NCBI GenBank assembly: GCA_037833965.1 | Contig: AP031358.1 | Span: 4,782,001 to 4,846,000 of the forward strand | Direction: 5' to 3' | DNA from: Marchantia polymorpha subsp. ruderalis | Taxonomy: Eukaryota; Streptophyta; Marchantiopsida; Marchantiales; Marchantiaceae | Length of the DNA: 64,000 nucleotides | Shown: positions 7,678 through 17,611 of the stretch, in pieces | Numbering within the stretch: position 1 is the first letter of the stretch | Layout: each line of letters begins with the position of its first letter | Made by a program: the position numbers and the translations under genes | Notes under the pieces: model-generated | What the model was told of the DNA's origin: nothing | Database searches by the model: none | What the model saw: only the letters and a program-made list of their open reading frames with translations

Positions 7678-10509
7678 TCACATGTGGTATTTCTTCAACC
7701 GCCACCCGTTCACTCGGGTGCCTAACAAATCGCCGGCCAGGTCCGCAAGTTGGATGGACCCATTCGGGAAGACTTCGACAACCCTGTAAGGTCCCATCCA
7801 CCTTAGGTGCAGTTTGCCTGGGAACCTGGCATGTCTGCTGTCGTAGAGCAATGCCAAATCACCCGCCTGCAGGAGTACCGGTTTGATCTTTTTATCGTAT
7901 CTCTCCTTTCGGCGGAGCTGGATTTTCCTGGTGCGATCTTCGGCGTCTCTTCTCCTCTCATCCAGCAGCGTGACTTCCTGTAACCTGTAGAGCTGACTCT
8001 CCTCTGCGCCCATCCTCTGCAAATCCATCGTTCGATGGGTGGGTACTTCAAATTCGATTGGGAGGATCGGGTGTTGCCCATACACCAGAAAGTATGGTGT
8101 CTGTTTGGTCGTGATCTTCTCAGCTGTGCGGTACGCCCATAGAGCGGCTGCTAGCTTCGTATCCCAGTCGTGAGCGTGATTCACCGTGACCTTGAGTAGT
8201 ATTTTACACAGCAGACCATTGGACTTCTCCGTCAGTCCATTTGCCTTGGGATTGTATGGAGTAGTCTTCCGGTGCTTGATGTGGAAATACCGTGTCAGGT
8301 CTTCGATGATCTGATTCAGAAAATGCGTGCCCCGGTCGCTGACTAGTTCTAAGGGACATCCATAGCGTGTGATGATTGACTCGAACAAGAATGCTGCCAC
8401 TGTGGTAGCATCATCCCTTCTGGTGGCTCTGGCCTCTACCATTTTGGTGGCGTAGTCCGTTGCTACCAGAATGTAGCGCCTTCGTGTACTTCTAGTCACT
8501 GGCTGTATCGGCCCTACAAAGTCAATACCCCACTTTTCGAAAGGTGCTAGAGGCATGATGGGAGTCAGGGGCCAGCGTGTTGTAGGCGTCGGTCTCCCCG
8601 TCCTCTGGCAACTATCGCACTTGCGGATGTAATCGAGAACATCCTTAAACATGGTCGGCCACCAATACCCCGCGTTTAGGATCTTTGTGACCGTGTTCCT
8701 GGTGGCATAGTGTCCACCCGCCTCCTCTGTGTGCATCGCACTCACTATTCTTGGTACTTCTGATTCCTCCAGGCATCTGCATAAGCGCTCATCCGCCATC
8801 TTCTTGAACAAAACCCCCTGCTGGAGTTGATACGGGCCTGCCTTATGAATAAAGACAGTTCGCTGTTCCAAATCCATGCCCTCGGGGCACTGGAGGGTTA
8901 ACAGATATCGATACAGGTCGGCATAGCGGGACTCATGTCCTGCAGACAACTGAAATAACTCTTCATCTGGAAAATCGTCCAGCAATTCCTCCTCTGTCGG
9001 CTGTGTCCATAATCGGGACAAGTAATCCGCATTTTCGTGGTGCACCCCTTTCCTGGTCTGGACTGTGTAGGTGAACTCTTGTAGTAACAACACCCACCTG
9101 GCGATTCGACCGGATAGGTCGGCTTTCTTGACTAGGTGTTGCAATGCGTAGTGGTCCACATGGAACACAAACTCGTAGCAGATTAGGTAGTGACGGAACT
9201 TTTTACAGGAGTACACCATCCCCAACGCTTCTCTCTCCGTCGTGGTGTACTTCCGCTCTGCTAGAGACAGCTGTCGGCTCGCGAAGTAGATCGGGTAGTC
9301 CTTTTTGTTGTCATCCTTTTGACTCAGTACTACACCGATGGCGAATGCCGATGTGTCAACGTAAACATGGAATGGTCGATTCCAGTCTGGACTCCTTAGT
9401 ACGGGAGCAGTCGTGAGTTTCGCTTTCAGAGCTTCAAATGCTGTCTGCTGGTTCGCACCCCAAGCATAAGGCTCGTCCTTCTTCAACAACTTGGTCAGGT
9501 CCGCCGCCAGTATTGCATACAGGTGTATGAATCTTCGGTAGTAGCCCACATGACCCAGGAATGCTCGCAGCTCTCTTAGATTCGTGGGTGGCTCAAGCTC
9601 GAGTATAACCTTGACCTTCTCGATGTCCACCGCAATGCCTTCTGCCGAGACCCGATGACCCAACAAGATCCCACTAGTCATGAAGAAAAAGCACTTCTCG
9701 GGATGCAGTGATAAACTGCTCTCTCTACATTTATCGAAGGTCTGCTTCAAGTGACTTAGGTGTTCAGACCGCTTCCCAAAGACACAGAAGTCATCTATGA
9801 ATATCTCCAGGAACTTCCTCAGTTGTTCCTGAAAGATATTGGTCATCATCCGTTGAAAGGTGGCAGGCGCGTTGCACAGACCGAAGGGCATCTTGTGGTA
9901 TGCGTAAGTTCCCCAGTCGGTTGTGAACGTAGTTTTATCCTTGTCCTGTTCACGGATAGACACCTGATTGTAACCTGAGAACCCATCCAGGAAGCTATAA
10001 CATTCATGTCCGGCAACATGGTCTAGAATGGCATCCGTGAATGGTAACGGGTGATGATCCTTGCGTGTTGCTGCATTCAACTTCCGGAAATCCTGACACA
10101 CTCGTATCTTACCCGTCAACTTCTTAGGTACGATAACAATCGGCGACACCCACTCGCTGCTGAGCACAAGATAAATAATACCAGCGCTCAAGTACTTATC
10201 TATCTCCTCTTTCACTAGCAAGGAGTATTTTGGGTTGAGGCGATACTGGCGCTGTCGTATGGGTACTGAGTCGTCCAGTAAATCGATACGGTGCTCCCCA
10301 TACCGTGCAGGTATCCCCTTCATGTCCTCGATCTTCCAGGCGAAGACGTCGACATAGTGGCTAAGGAACGCCTGTACTTTCCTTAGCTCGTCTCCTCTCA
10401 CTGCGCTTGATACCTTCAAGCACTTGCCGGGACTGAGTTGTACTTCGTGACAGTCACTAGGGTCGACAATGCCCTCGGTGTGACTCGTCTCACTCCTTCC
10501 CAGTCCCAC
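7678..10509 (-). CDS. pol: pol polyprotein (RT, RNase H, integrase) of Ty3/gypsy element
   Basis: About 943 codons in the same frame as gag, starting right after the gag amber codon with no ATG at its head. The reverse transcriptase lies at about residues 60-300, with a FIDD catalytic box near residue 240 where many relatives have YVDD or YIDD. RNase H begins near residue 385 (FHVYVDTSAFAIG). The integrase has an HHCC zinc-binding end near residues 585-640 and a DDE core with GIDFVGP, SDRGTHF and NPKANGLTEKSNG. The C-terminus (MGPYRVVEVFPNGSIQL) is the usual SH3-like integrase tail and lacks a chromodomain. The polypurine tract and LTR follow directly. The frame looks whole. Confidence 0.93.
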   Translation of the reverse strand: MGLGRSETSHTEGIVDPSDCHEVQLSPGKCLKVSSAVRGDELRKVQAFLSHYVDVFAWKIEDMKGIPARYGEHRIDLLDDSVPIRQRQYRLNPKYSLLVKEEIDKYLSAGIIYLVLSSEWVSPIVIVPKKLTGKIRVCQDFRKLNAATRKDHHPLPFTDAILDHVAGHECYSFLDGFSGYNQVSIREQDKDKTTFTTDWGTYAYHKMPFGLCNAPATFQRMMTNIFQEQLRKFLEIFIDDFCVFGKRSEHLSHLKQTFDKCRESSLSLHPEKCFFFMTSGILLGHRVSAEGIAVDIEKVKVILELEPPTNLRELRAFLGHVGYYRRFIHLYAILAADLTKLLKKDEPYAWGANQQTAFEALKAKLTTAPVLRSPDWNRPFHVYVDTSAFAIGVVLSQKDDNKKDYPIYFASRQLSLAERKYTTTEREALGMVYSCKKFRHYLICYEFVFHVDHYALQHLVKKADLSGRIARWVLLLQEFTYTVQTRKGVHHENADYLSRLWTQPTEEELLDDFPDEELFQLSAGHESRYADLYRYLLTLQCPEGMDLEQRTVFIHKAGPYQLQQGVLFKKMADERLCRCLEESEVPRIVSAMHTEEAGGHYATRNTVTKILNAGYWWPTMFKDVLDYIRKCDSCQRTGRPTPTTRWPLTPIMPLAPFEKWGIDFVGPIQPVTRSTRRRYILVATDYATKMVEARATRRDDATTVAAFLFESIITRYGCPLELVSDRGTHFLNQIIEDLTRYFHIKHRKTTPYNPKANGLTEKSNGLLCKILLKVTVNHAHDWDTKLAAALWAYRTAEKITTKQTPYFLVYGQHPILPIEFEVPTHRTMDLQRMGAEESQLYRLQEVTLLDERRRDAEDRTRKIQLRRKERYDKKIKPVLLQAGDLALLYDSRHARFPGKLHLRWMGPYRVVEVFPNGSIQLADLAGDLLGTRVNGWRLKKYHM

Positions 10510-10512
10510 AGT

Positions 10513-10521
10513 TAATTGCTA
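10513..10521 (-). promoter_or_regulatory. gag-pol junction with tobamovirus-like read-through context
   Basis: On the minus strand the gag frame ends TAG CAA TTA and pol continues in the same frame. UAG followed by CAR-YYA is the read-through context known from tobacco mosaic virus. Pol has no ATG at its start, which also favours suppression of the amber codon over independent initiation. That ribosomes read through here is inference. Confidence 0.6.
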
Positions 10522-13371
10522 TTCGTCTTCCGGCTGAATAGCTTCCGTCTCTTCTTCTTCTTCCACCGAACAGCAGGCAACGAATCCCACGAAGTAATCG
10601 GATTCGGTACCACTGGAATCCGATCGCGCGGTCGACTCACTGTCCTCGCCCGATGTGTAACCTGCACTTGTCGATGGGGTCTCTCCTTCGTGCCTGACCC
10701 TATTCCAGGGCACCGTAATGGTTTTGGTCGGTTCCGAAGGGTGAGGAAACTTAAGGCGATGTCTTCGCCAATCACATCTGACTTGTGCACCATATAGCCA
10801 TGGTCGCCCGAGCAGGACGTCATAGCCCTGCTTCATCATCGGCTGAAGGATGATATACGTCAACCGAAAGTCCGCACCCCCGATGGTTGTCTTGACATTG
10901 CGCAGCATACCTGCAGGCATTCTCCGCGTCTGATCCGCTAATCTCAACACACGCTTTGAGGGTTCGTATTGACTGAACCCCAAGGCTCTCGCTGTATCCT
11001 CCGTCATTATGTTGACTCCTGATCCAGAGTCGATTGGCACTCTGCGTACACAACATCCTGCTATCTCCACATCGATCTCGGGTGGCCCTTGGTCTTCGCT
11101 CTCCACTTGATATACTTGAGAGGATGTGGACGCGCGCGGCTTCCGCGGATGCCGTAGCGAAAGCATCAACATTCTCCGATACGTCTTATTGTCTTCCAAG
11201 AGCTGCTTGAACGTAATGTTCACTTTTCGACTCCCGAGATCTTCAACCAAGTCATAGTGGGCGCGTTGGGGCGCCGGGGTCGGCGACGCTCTGCGAGGTT
11301 CCACGGTGGCTGCCAACTTCGCCCCAAGGGAGGATGTCAAGTCTGGCCGCGGTGGGTCCTTTTGAGTGCGGATCGCTTCCTGCAACAGGTTGGCTACCTC
11401 GTTGCGGATATCCGGAGCATAGTCCCGTTTCAGTAGGCGCACTGGCTCGTCCTCGACTGCTGCCTGGGGGCGCACTGCTGGTGCCTCCCGCGTAGTCGAA
11501 GACTTCCGAGCAGGTCGCGAGTCGGACTTGCTGGATGTCTTCTCCTTTCCTTTCCCCGTCCGGTCGGCGGTTCTCCGTTCGTGCTTGCGAGTGTCACGCT
11601 CTTGCTCCTTGGATTTCTTGGAGCTACGAGTTTCGACCCGTGCGCACATAACCTCTTCAGCCGGCCATTCTTCGTCTTCGCCATCCCCGTCTGAACCTAC
11701 TTCGACCTGGTTAACTTGCACGTCCTCCTTGGCAGGAGTGTTCACAAATCGTACCACTGGCCGAGGGACTGGTGGCTGATCACACTCTGGCGCAGTGTGC
11801 CCGACCTTCTTGCAATTACTACATGTCGGAGCATAATCGTTTCGCCTTTTTGGATGGGGACACTGCGGTGAGAAGTGCCCAACTTCCCCGCAATTATAAC
11901 AAGCTCGCGGTGGCGGTGGGTCAAACGTCCCTGGAGGTGCTCTCCGCCTCACAGGTACCGTAGTGGCCCGATCCACCGGAATATATCGTGGAACTTGCAT
12001 TGCTGAAACCGCAGGAGGGGTAGGCACCGACTGGACGGCGTAGGCTGTCTCTTCGCTAGCCTCTCCATAGTACTGAGGGTGCTCTCCATAGTACTGAGGG
12101 TGCTCTCCATAGTACGGTTGCGCCCACTCTACTGCGTTGACTGGATATGACGGCCGGGTGGTAAGGCACTCGGTGTTTGCATGTCCCACCGCCCCGCACG
12201 TAGTACACCATAAGTTCGCTCGCACTCTCCCGGGTGATTTTCGGCGATCATGCCCGCCTACCACTTGAACCTTGAGATCGGCGAAGTCCTTCACAAGGGT
12301 CTCCATCTTCGAAGCTATATCTCCCGGCGCTCTGTCCGTAGCCACTCGTCGGATGCCCTTTTTCTTCGCTGACCCATGCTTCTTCCTCTTCTTCTCCTCC
12401 TCCGACGATGAGGTTTCCTCTTCTTCGGATGAAGAACGGTTCTCGTCCGAAGACGATTCCTCCGATGACGGAGTTGTACCTCTCCGCCGTCTTCGCCCTC
12501 CTTTCGGTTTGCGCTCCTTCGACTCCCGTCTCTCTCTCCCTCTTCGGTTGAGAGTGGAAGTTTCGAAGGCTTCTGCCGATGCAATCACATCCTCAATAGT
12601 GTCGCACTTGCTGCGTCGGCAAAAAGTCTCCATCTCCCGAGTTAAACCGGTCACGTACCAATCCACAGCTTGTTGTACCGAGAAAGGGGACCCTGGTCCT
12701 GTTTTCGGTATTCTGTCGAGGAGGTCCATAAATCTCTCAGTGTAGTCACGCAGACTCTCCTTCTTCTCTCGCTGCAAATTACGTAACTTCGTCAAAACCC
12801 GGCTGTCGTAGCCGAGCTCGCGAAAGCGACGAAGGAACTTCTCCTTCAGCTGGGCCCATGTTGTCAACCCAGTCGGATCGATGCTCTCGTGATTATACCA
12901 ACTCCTCGCTTTCTTCCGCAGAAGGCTTGGAAAGATCCTTAGTCGGTCGTCGTCTGCGATCTCGCGATTGGCAATAGACACCGACTCGAATAACTTGATG
13001 TATGAATCTGCATCGTCGTCATCCCCACTCCCTTTGTACTTCGGGTAGGAATGTTTAGTAATCGGCTGAGGTAGCCGCACATTGGCTTGTCCGTCCGCCA
13101 TCAGTGTGTCTGTCGACGGTCCTCGGGCGGTCGGTTCTACTTCACTAGGCGGGTCCGTGCAAGGAATATCTAGTAGAACTGTAAGCACCAAGTTTGGTTC
13201 CGAGTCGCCGGGGGTAGGTTCCCCAAGGATGTCGGCCGAACTAGGCTTAGGTACTCTTTTTGGTGTTTTCTTGGTTTGACGCCGTGTCTCTTCCACGGCC
13301 TTCTCTGAATCTCGTCGGAACTTGCGGACAGCCCTAGCACTTAGATTGCTCCCGCCAGCCCCCGTCGACAT
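10519..13371 (-). CDS. gag: gag-protease polyprotein of Ty3/gypsy element
   Basis: 950 codons, starting at the ATG whose complement is CAT at 13369-13371, just after the primer site and leader. A retrotransposon gag domain spans roughly residues 105-260. Then come a basic and serine/glutamate-rich stretch, a first CCHC knuckle (CTTCGAVGHANTEC, about residue 387), a tandem YYGEHPQ repeat, and two more CCHC knuckles (CYNCGEVGHFSPQC and CSNCKKVGHTAPEC, about 490-530). A retropepsin-like aspartic protease follows (IDSGSG, about residue 778). Products would form the capsid-like particle, bind RNA and cut the polyprotein. The frame ends at an amber codon and pol continues in the same frame, so read-through expression is likely. 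The frame is open throughout. Confidence 0.93.
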   Translation of the reverse strand: MSTGAGGSNLSARAVRKFRRDSEKAVEETRRQTKKTPKRVPKPSSADILGEPTPGDSEPNLVLTVLLDIPCTDPPSEVEPTARGPSTDTLMADGQANVRLPQPITKHSYPKYKGSGDDDDADSYIKLFESVSIANREIADDDRLRIFPSLLRKKARSWYNHESIDPTGLTTWAQLKEKFLRRFRELGYDSRVLTKLRNLQREKKESLRDYTERFMDLLDRIPKTGPGSPFSVQQAVDWYVTGLTREMETFCRRSKCDTIEDVIASAEAFETSTLNRRGRERRESKERKPKGGRRRRRGTTPSSEESSSDENRSSSEEEETSSSEEEKKRKKHGSAKKKGIRRVATDRAPGDIASKMETLVKDFADLKVQVVGGHDRRKSPGRVRANLWCTTCGAVGHANTECLTTRPSYPVNAVEWAQPYYGEHPQYYGEHPQYYGEASEETAYAVQSVPTPPAVSAMQVPRYIPVDRATTVPVRRRAPPGTFDPPPPRACYNCGEVGHFSPQCPHPKRRNDYAPTCSNCKKVGHTAPECDQPPVPRPVVRFVNTPAKEDVQVNQVEVGSDGDGEDEEWPAEEVMCARVETRSSKKSKEQERDTRKHERRTADRTGKGKEKTSSKSDSRPARKSSTTREAPAVRPQAAVEDEPVRLLKRDYAPDIRNEVANLLQEAIRTQKDPPRPDLTSSLGAKLAATVEPRRASPTPAPQRAHYDLVEDLGSRKVNITFKQLLEDNKTYRRMLMLSLRHPRKPRASTSSQVYQVESEDQGPPEIDVEIAGCCVRRVPIDSGSGVNIMTEDTARALGFSQYEPSKRVLRLADQTRRMPAGMLRNVKTTIGGADFRLTYIILQPMMKQGYDVLLGRPWLYGAQVRCDWRRHRLKFPHPSEPTKTITVPWNRVRHEGETPSTSAGYTSGEDSESTARSDSSGTESDYFVGFVACCSVEEEEETEAIQPEDE

Positions 13372-13417
13372 TCACCGAGCATGGCTGCTCGTAAAAACCC
13401 CGGTGTTGACGCAACTG

Positions 13418-13435
13418 TCCCCGGCAGCGGCGCCA
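13418..13435 (-). other. Primer-binding site, tRNA-Asp type
   Basis: The minus strand reads TGGCGCCGCTGCCGGGGA, one base from the TGGCGCCGTTGCCGGGGA primer site used by many plant Ty3/gypsy elements and complementary to tRNA-Asp. It lies 22 bases past the LTR end, a wider gap than usual. An identical copy is at 2201-2218, and a related site follows a plus-strand LTR tail at 22467-22484. Confidence 0.75.
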
Positions 13436-14429
13436 AAAAGAAGTTGTCGGCTTCTTATGTAATAACCCACTAAAGGCTAAAACTGCAATATAGTGGTAGA
13501 AAGGTCGAACCCACAGGGACAGAGGAACACACAGGGTACAAAGTGTCACGTTTTAACAGACTATTGAGGAGTTTGAATTCTCAGGCAACTGTCACTCCCA
13601 GAAATACTGCAAGTGTCCACTCGGAGCGCACTCGGAGGTCGCACAGTGCAGCGTAACACACACACACACACACACACACCTGAAACTACAGAAACACAAC
13701 CCAGAGATCCGTTAGGACCTCTACTCAAGATTTCAGGGGGGGGAAAGTCTCTCGGGAGTACACTCAGCGAAGCTGCGGGTAGTGACTCCCAACTCCGGCT
13801 TTTACAACACTTCCGCTAGCTTGCTGCTAGCGTAGGAAACCCGGTTTGGACTGCCTACTTCGGATCGAAGTCACTCAGACGCGGTGAACAACACTCTCAA
13901 CTCACAAAACGCGCAGAGAACACAGGTCCGCACTGAAGGACTCACCGAGAAACATTCCAGTAACACAACAACAGTCTATTGAAGAGTTTGAATTCTCAGG
14001 CACTTGTCATTCCCAGAAATACTACAGGGGTTACCCTCAAGGCACCTGCTGCAGCGTAACCTGAATTTACAACCAAGGCTTACACGAAGTAGCAAAACTT
14101 CATTTTGGCATTCAGGGGAAAAATCCCAAAGGAGTACAATCAGAAAGAAACACTCGAAGGTGTAGGGGCGAAACTGTTCAAGTATCTAACTAGTCACTGG
14201 CTCTGAGCATCGGCAGTCACCCGCAGGTGCAGTTCCGAACTACTCAAGTCTCTAACCAATGTACTAGCTCTGAACATTCGGCCGAAGGCCTTCAGCTACA
14301 AAATGCGGAACGCTAAGTTGTAACTCCTCCTGCGTGGTGACAGAACTCAAGGACACAAACACGCAAAGGAAATGGGTTCCTGATCTGCACTTCTGATGGG
14401 AAAGAACCCCAGGCAAAACGCCTGGAACT

Positions 14430-14437
14430 ATTTTATA
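14430..14437 (-). promoter_or_regulatory. LTR TATA box, 5' LTR
   Basis: Same TATAAAAT as at 3213-3220. Being in the 5' LTR, this is the one expected to drive the element's genomic RNA; the cap site would lie near 14400-14410. Confidence 0.65.
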
Positions 14438-14473
14438 CCTTCTAAGTCCTACCTAACACTCCACTGCACTACG

Positions 14474-17400
14474 CTACACGCCTGCACGGAACCACGCTAC
14501 ACTACACTCCGCGGAACCTGTACTACGTCTCCTGCGCGGCCGACTGCCGCGCACTAACTCCCTACCCTGCCACTCTTCCGCTCGACTACGCAGTCCCAAC
14601 CGCTGCAACGCCGCGGACACCTCCCCCTCGAGGGCGGACATGGTATCCTGTGCCTTCGACAGAAAGGCCTCGAGCTTCTTCGCTACCTTCCGCCGACTCC
14701 TACTGTCGCCTGACAACAACCCGGCTGCGCGCAATTCAAACTCCCGCAGTGTGAGTTTCTCCTGCGCCTTCACTTCCCAGTGGGCGTAGCCCTTGAGACA
14801 GTGGGCGACTCGCCTCGCCGTCTCCACCTTCGTGCGATCCGCCTCCTTCCTGCGATCCTCTTCAATGGTCACTAATTGCGATTCGGCTTCAGCACGTTGC
14901 GCCCTCAATTCGCCACACTCTGACTGCAGACTGCGGATTAATTCTTCATCCGCCTGCCGTGCGAGCTGACATTGTTCCAACAACCGCGTCTGTCGCACGA
15001 GCTCCTCTGACAAAATCCGATTCTCGGCCTGCTCAGAGTTGAGTGCTTCCTTGACCTTCACCTGCTCCTTGGTGAGCTCGCCCAGTTTCTCATCCTTCAT
15101 CTTCTCGGAGTGCTTGTAGAATTTCTGATTAAGCTTGTACTGTCCCCACAAGCACTCATGCCTCTCCTTCAAGTCCCTCAACTCCTGGTCCACTCTAGCT
15201 AATAGCTTGCTGGTGTGGACTTTAGTGCGAGTCCGCCTGCGCACTAACTCGATGTAAGATCCCGGCTGGAGTGGGTCGGCGTATTTATCGACCTTGCGAT
15301 CCAAGTACCGCAGCAACGGAATCACCTGCTCAGAGAGCGCCGGCGCCGGCGCTCCAACAATTTCCTCCTCCTCCTCCTCGGTGTCTTCTGCTCCTGACAT
15401 TTCTTCCGTGGAGCCTCCGTCCTCATCATCCGAGTGGAGAATTTCAGTCGCCATTGATTGCGTCGGCGACTGCCCCGAGTGGGGCTGCACGTTCTCGACG
15501 TGTGCTGCCTGCGAAGGCACGGCTGCAGCCTCGCTGCTCGTCGCCAAAATGTCTAAGGCGGAAGGCGAATGTATCCGAGCGGCATCCCCGTCGCTCGCTG
15601 GTTGATTGCCCACCGCATTCTCTCTGTCGCCGTCGTCCGTCGCCGAAGGCGATCGAGCGGAGGGTGGCTGCGCGGGGTTGGATTGCGCATCGCGCATCGA
15701 GATGTCGTCCCGCGGACAGTCACTCCGCTCCTCCGTCTGCTGCTCCCTCGATCGGTCCGTGGGGGCTGTGCCCGGCCCGTGCGCAGGCGCATTTGCCGGC
15801 GCCTTGTCCGCCGCAGGCGTAGCGCCGCGGACATCTATCGCCGAAGGCGACATGGCCGAGGGCCGCACGCCCGATGCTCCTTGGCCTATAGGCCCTACCG
15901 CCGAAGGCGCATCTATCGGCGTACTTCCCGCCGATGGTGCGGCCTCCGCACGCTCTCTGCTCGTATCCCCTCGGCTCGAAGGCCCTGGCGCCGAAGGCGC
16001 GAATTGCGGCGCGTGGTGCGCCGGAGGGTCTGGCCCCGAGGGCCGGTGTCTCGTAGGCGGTTCTTCCGCCGGCTCCTTCCCCTTCCTACGTTGGAACGGG
16101 GGTGATTCTTGCCTGTGCACAGGCGGCACGTGTGGAGGTGTTCTGTGCACAGGTGACCTGTGCACAGGCGAGCGCCTGTGCACAGGCGGACTGCTCCTTC
16201 CCACGCGTAAGCGTAGATCCACGTCCACTTGTGTTCGCCGATCCGCGGAGGCTCGTCCGTCCGCGGAGGTTTGCCTGTGCGCAAACGGATCATCTGTCCG
16301 CATCGCACGTGGTAACTCCGGAGGCCCTTGGCCCGTAGGCGGCCTCTCTCCCGACGAGGTTGCAGCGTGGCCCGCTGCTCCTGCGGTCGTCCGCGCTTCC
16401 TCTCGCCTCTCTGGCGACGCACTTCCTATCTCCGTCGCAATCGTCGCCGTGTCTGCACTGTCAGCTGGCAACACCAGTCTGCGTGCCTTCTGCTTCGGCC
16501 GGCTGTATGGCTCGCACAGCGGCCGCGGTCGAATGGGAGCAGAGAGTTCTTGATGCTGCTCCTCTTCGGCCTCTTCCCTCCATCGCCGCTTCCGCGGCAC
16601 TCGCGCCGCAGGGGTGTGTCTCCCTTCATCCCTCCGTCTTGATGGGGTAGAAGTCGGTGACTCCTCCGCATCAGTGTCGACCTCGTTCTCCCGCACATAC
16701 TTCCCGGGATGGTCGATGGACAATGGCGGAAAATGTTCAAGCTCCGCCGCTGTCAAACAATTCCGCTGTCGATAAAAATTGATGAGGAAAGGAGAAAGAT
16801 GGTTTAGAGTTCCCCCCTTCTCCTCAAACGCGTGCTGTCGCATCACTCTGTGCAGGATGCTCGCCCAGTGAATTGGAGTTCCCTCGATGACGCACTCCAC
16901 AAAAGAGACCTGCCACAATGTGATGTAGCAGGCGCGATGCGGCTGCAGTAATTGCATCAGCGCCGCGGACAAAGTCCGGCGAAATCGATCCTTGTAATCA
17001 CGGGTCCTGTACCCATTCTTGGTTGACCTCCCGGTCTTGAACAGCTCCACAAATTGCGCCTCTTCTTGCTTGGTCACCTTGATGCTCTCGCTGTCGAAAA
17101 GGAGATGCCCTGGCATGCCAGCACATCTTCCCAACGCCTGCGCCCAATCTTGGACTGTCCACCGGTCGACATGCGGACGCAATCCGCGCGAGGGTGGTCC
17201 CTGTGGCTCTAGCCACTCGCGCACCATATTCGCGCAGATGTAATTCCATCCCCATAGCAAGAAATCGAGCTTTCTTGCTATTAAGCGCTCTTCGAAAGCG
17301 CGCAGCCCGTTCTGCGGCAGGCGAAGTGGCACCATCCGCAATCTGCTCGGTCTCGTCATTGCGTTCCTGGGGTTCGCTCGCCCGCTCATTCTACTTCCGC

Positions 17401-17611
17401 ACTGTCCGCGTTTCTTTCTCTCTCGGCAAACTCTAATCGCTCTCAATTCCAAATCACGCGCACTCACTTCTCCCTCAATCAACAAGAAATCTCCTGTGCG
17501 ACGACGACGAGAATGTTCCGCAGCCAGCAGATGGATGCGCGCAGCGCGCACAAGAGATTGGAATCGCGAATTCAAGAATGGGACGCTCTCCGCCGCCCGG
17601 TCGAAGGTCAT
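14474..17611 (-). CDS. U3-encoded protein of unknown function, 5' LTR copy
   Basis: The same 1045-residue frame as at 3257-6394, with the same protein sequence. In a retroviral-type life cycle this 5' copy is upstream of the LTR promoter and would not be on the genomic RNA; the 3' LTR copy would be carried at the end of that RNA. Expression from here would need a promoter inside U3, for example in the 1.2 kb between the LTR start and the ATG. That is inference. Confidence 0.85.
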   Translation of the reverse strand: MTFDRAAESVPFLNSRFQSLVRAARIHLLAAEHSRRRRTGDFLLIEGEVSARDLELRAIRVCRERKKRGQCGSRMSGRANPRNAMTRPSRLRMVPLRLPQNGLRAFEERLIARKLDFLLWGWNYICANMVREWLEPQGPPSRGLRPHVDRWTVQDWAQALGRCAGMPGHLLFDSESIKVTKQEEAQFVELFKTGRSTKNGYRTRDYKDRFRRTLSAALMQLLQPHRACYITLWQVSFVECVIEGTPIHWASILHRVMRQHAFEEKGGTLNHLSPFLINFYRQRNCLTAAELEHFPPLSIDHPGKYVRENEVDTDAEESPTSTPSRRRDEGRHTPAARVPRKRRWREEAEEEQHQELSAPIRPRPLCEPYSRPKQKARRLVLPADSADTATIATEIGSASPERREEARTTAGAAGHAATSSGERPPTGQGPPELPRAMRTDDPFAHRQTSADGRASADRRTQVDVDLRLRVGRSSPPVHRRSPVHRSPVHRTPPHVPPVHRQESPPFQRRKGKEPAEEPPTRHRPSGPDPPAHHAPQFAPSAPGPSSRGDTSRERAEAAPSAGSTPIDAPSAVGPIGQGASGVRPSAMSPSAIDVRGATPAADKAPANAPAHGPGTAPTDRSREQQTEERSDCPRDDISMRDAQSNPAQPPSARSPSATDDGDRENAVGNQPASDGDAARIHSPSALDILATSSEAAAVPSQAAHVENVQPHSGQSPTQSMATEILHSDDEDGGSTEEMSGAEDTEEEEEEIVGAPAPALSEQVIPLLRYLDRKVDKYADPLQPGSYIELVRRRTRTKVHTSKLLARVDQELRDLKERHECLWGQYKLNQKFYKHSEKMKDEKLGELTKEQVKVKEALNSEQAENRILSEELVRQTRLLEQCQLARQADEELIRSLQSECGELRAQRAEAESQLVTIEEDRRKEADRTKVETARRVAHCLKGYAHWEVKAQEKLTLREFELRAAGLLSGDSRSRRKVAKKLEAFLSKAQDTMSALEGEVSAALQRLGLRSRAEEWQGRELVRGSRPRRRRSTGSAECSVAWFRAGV

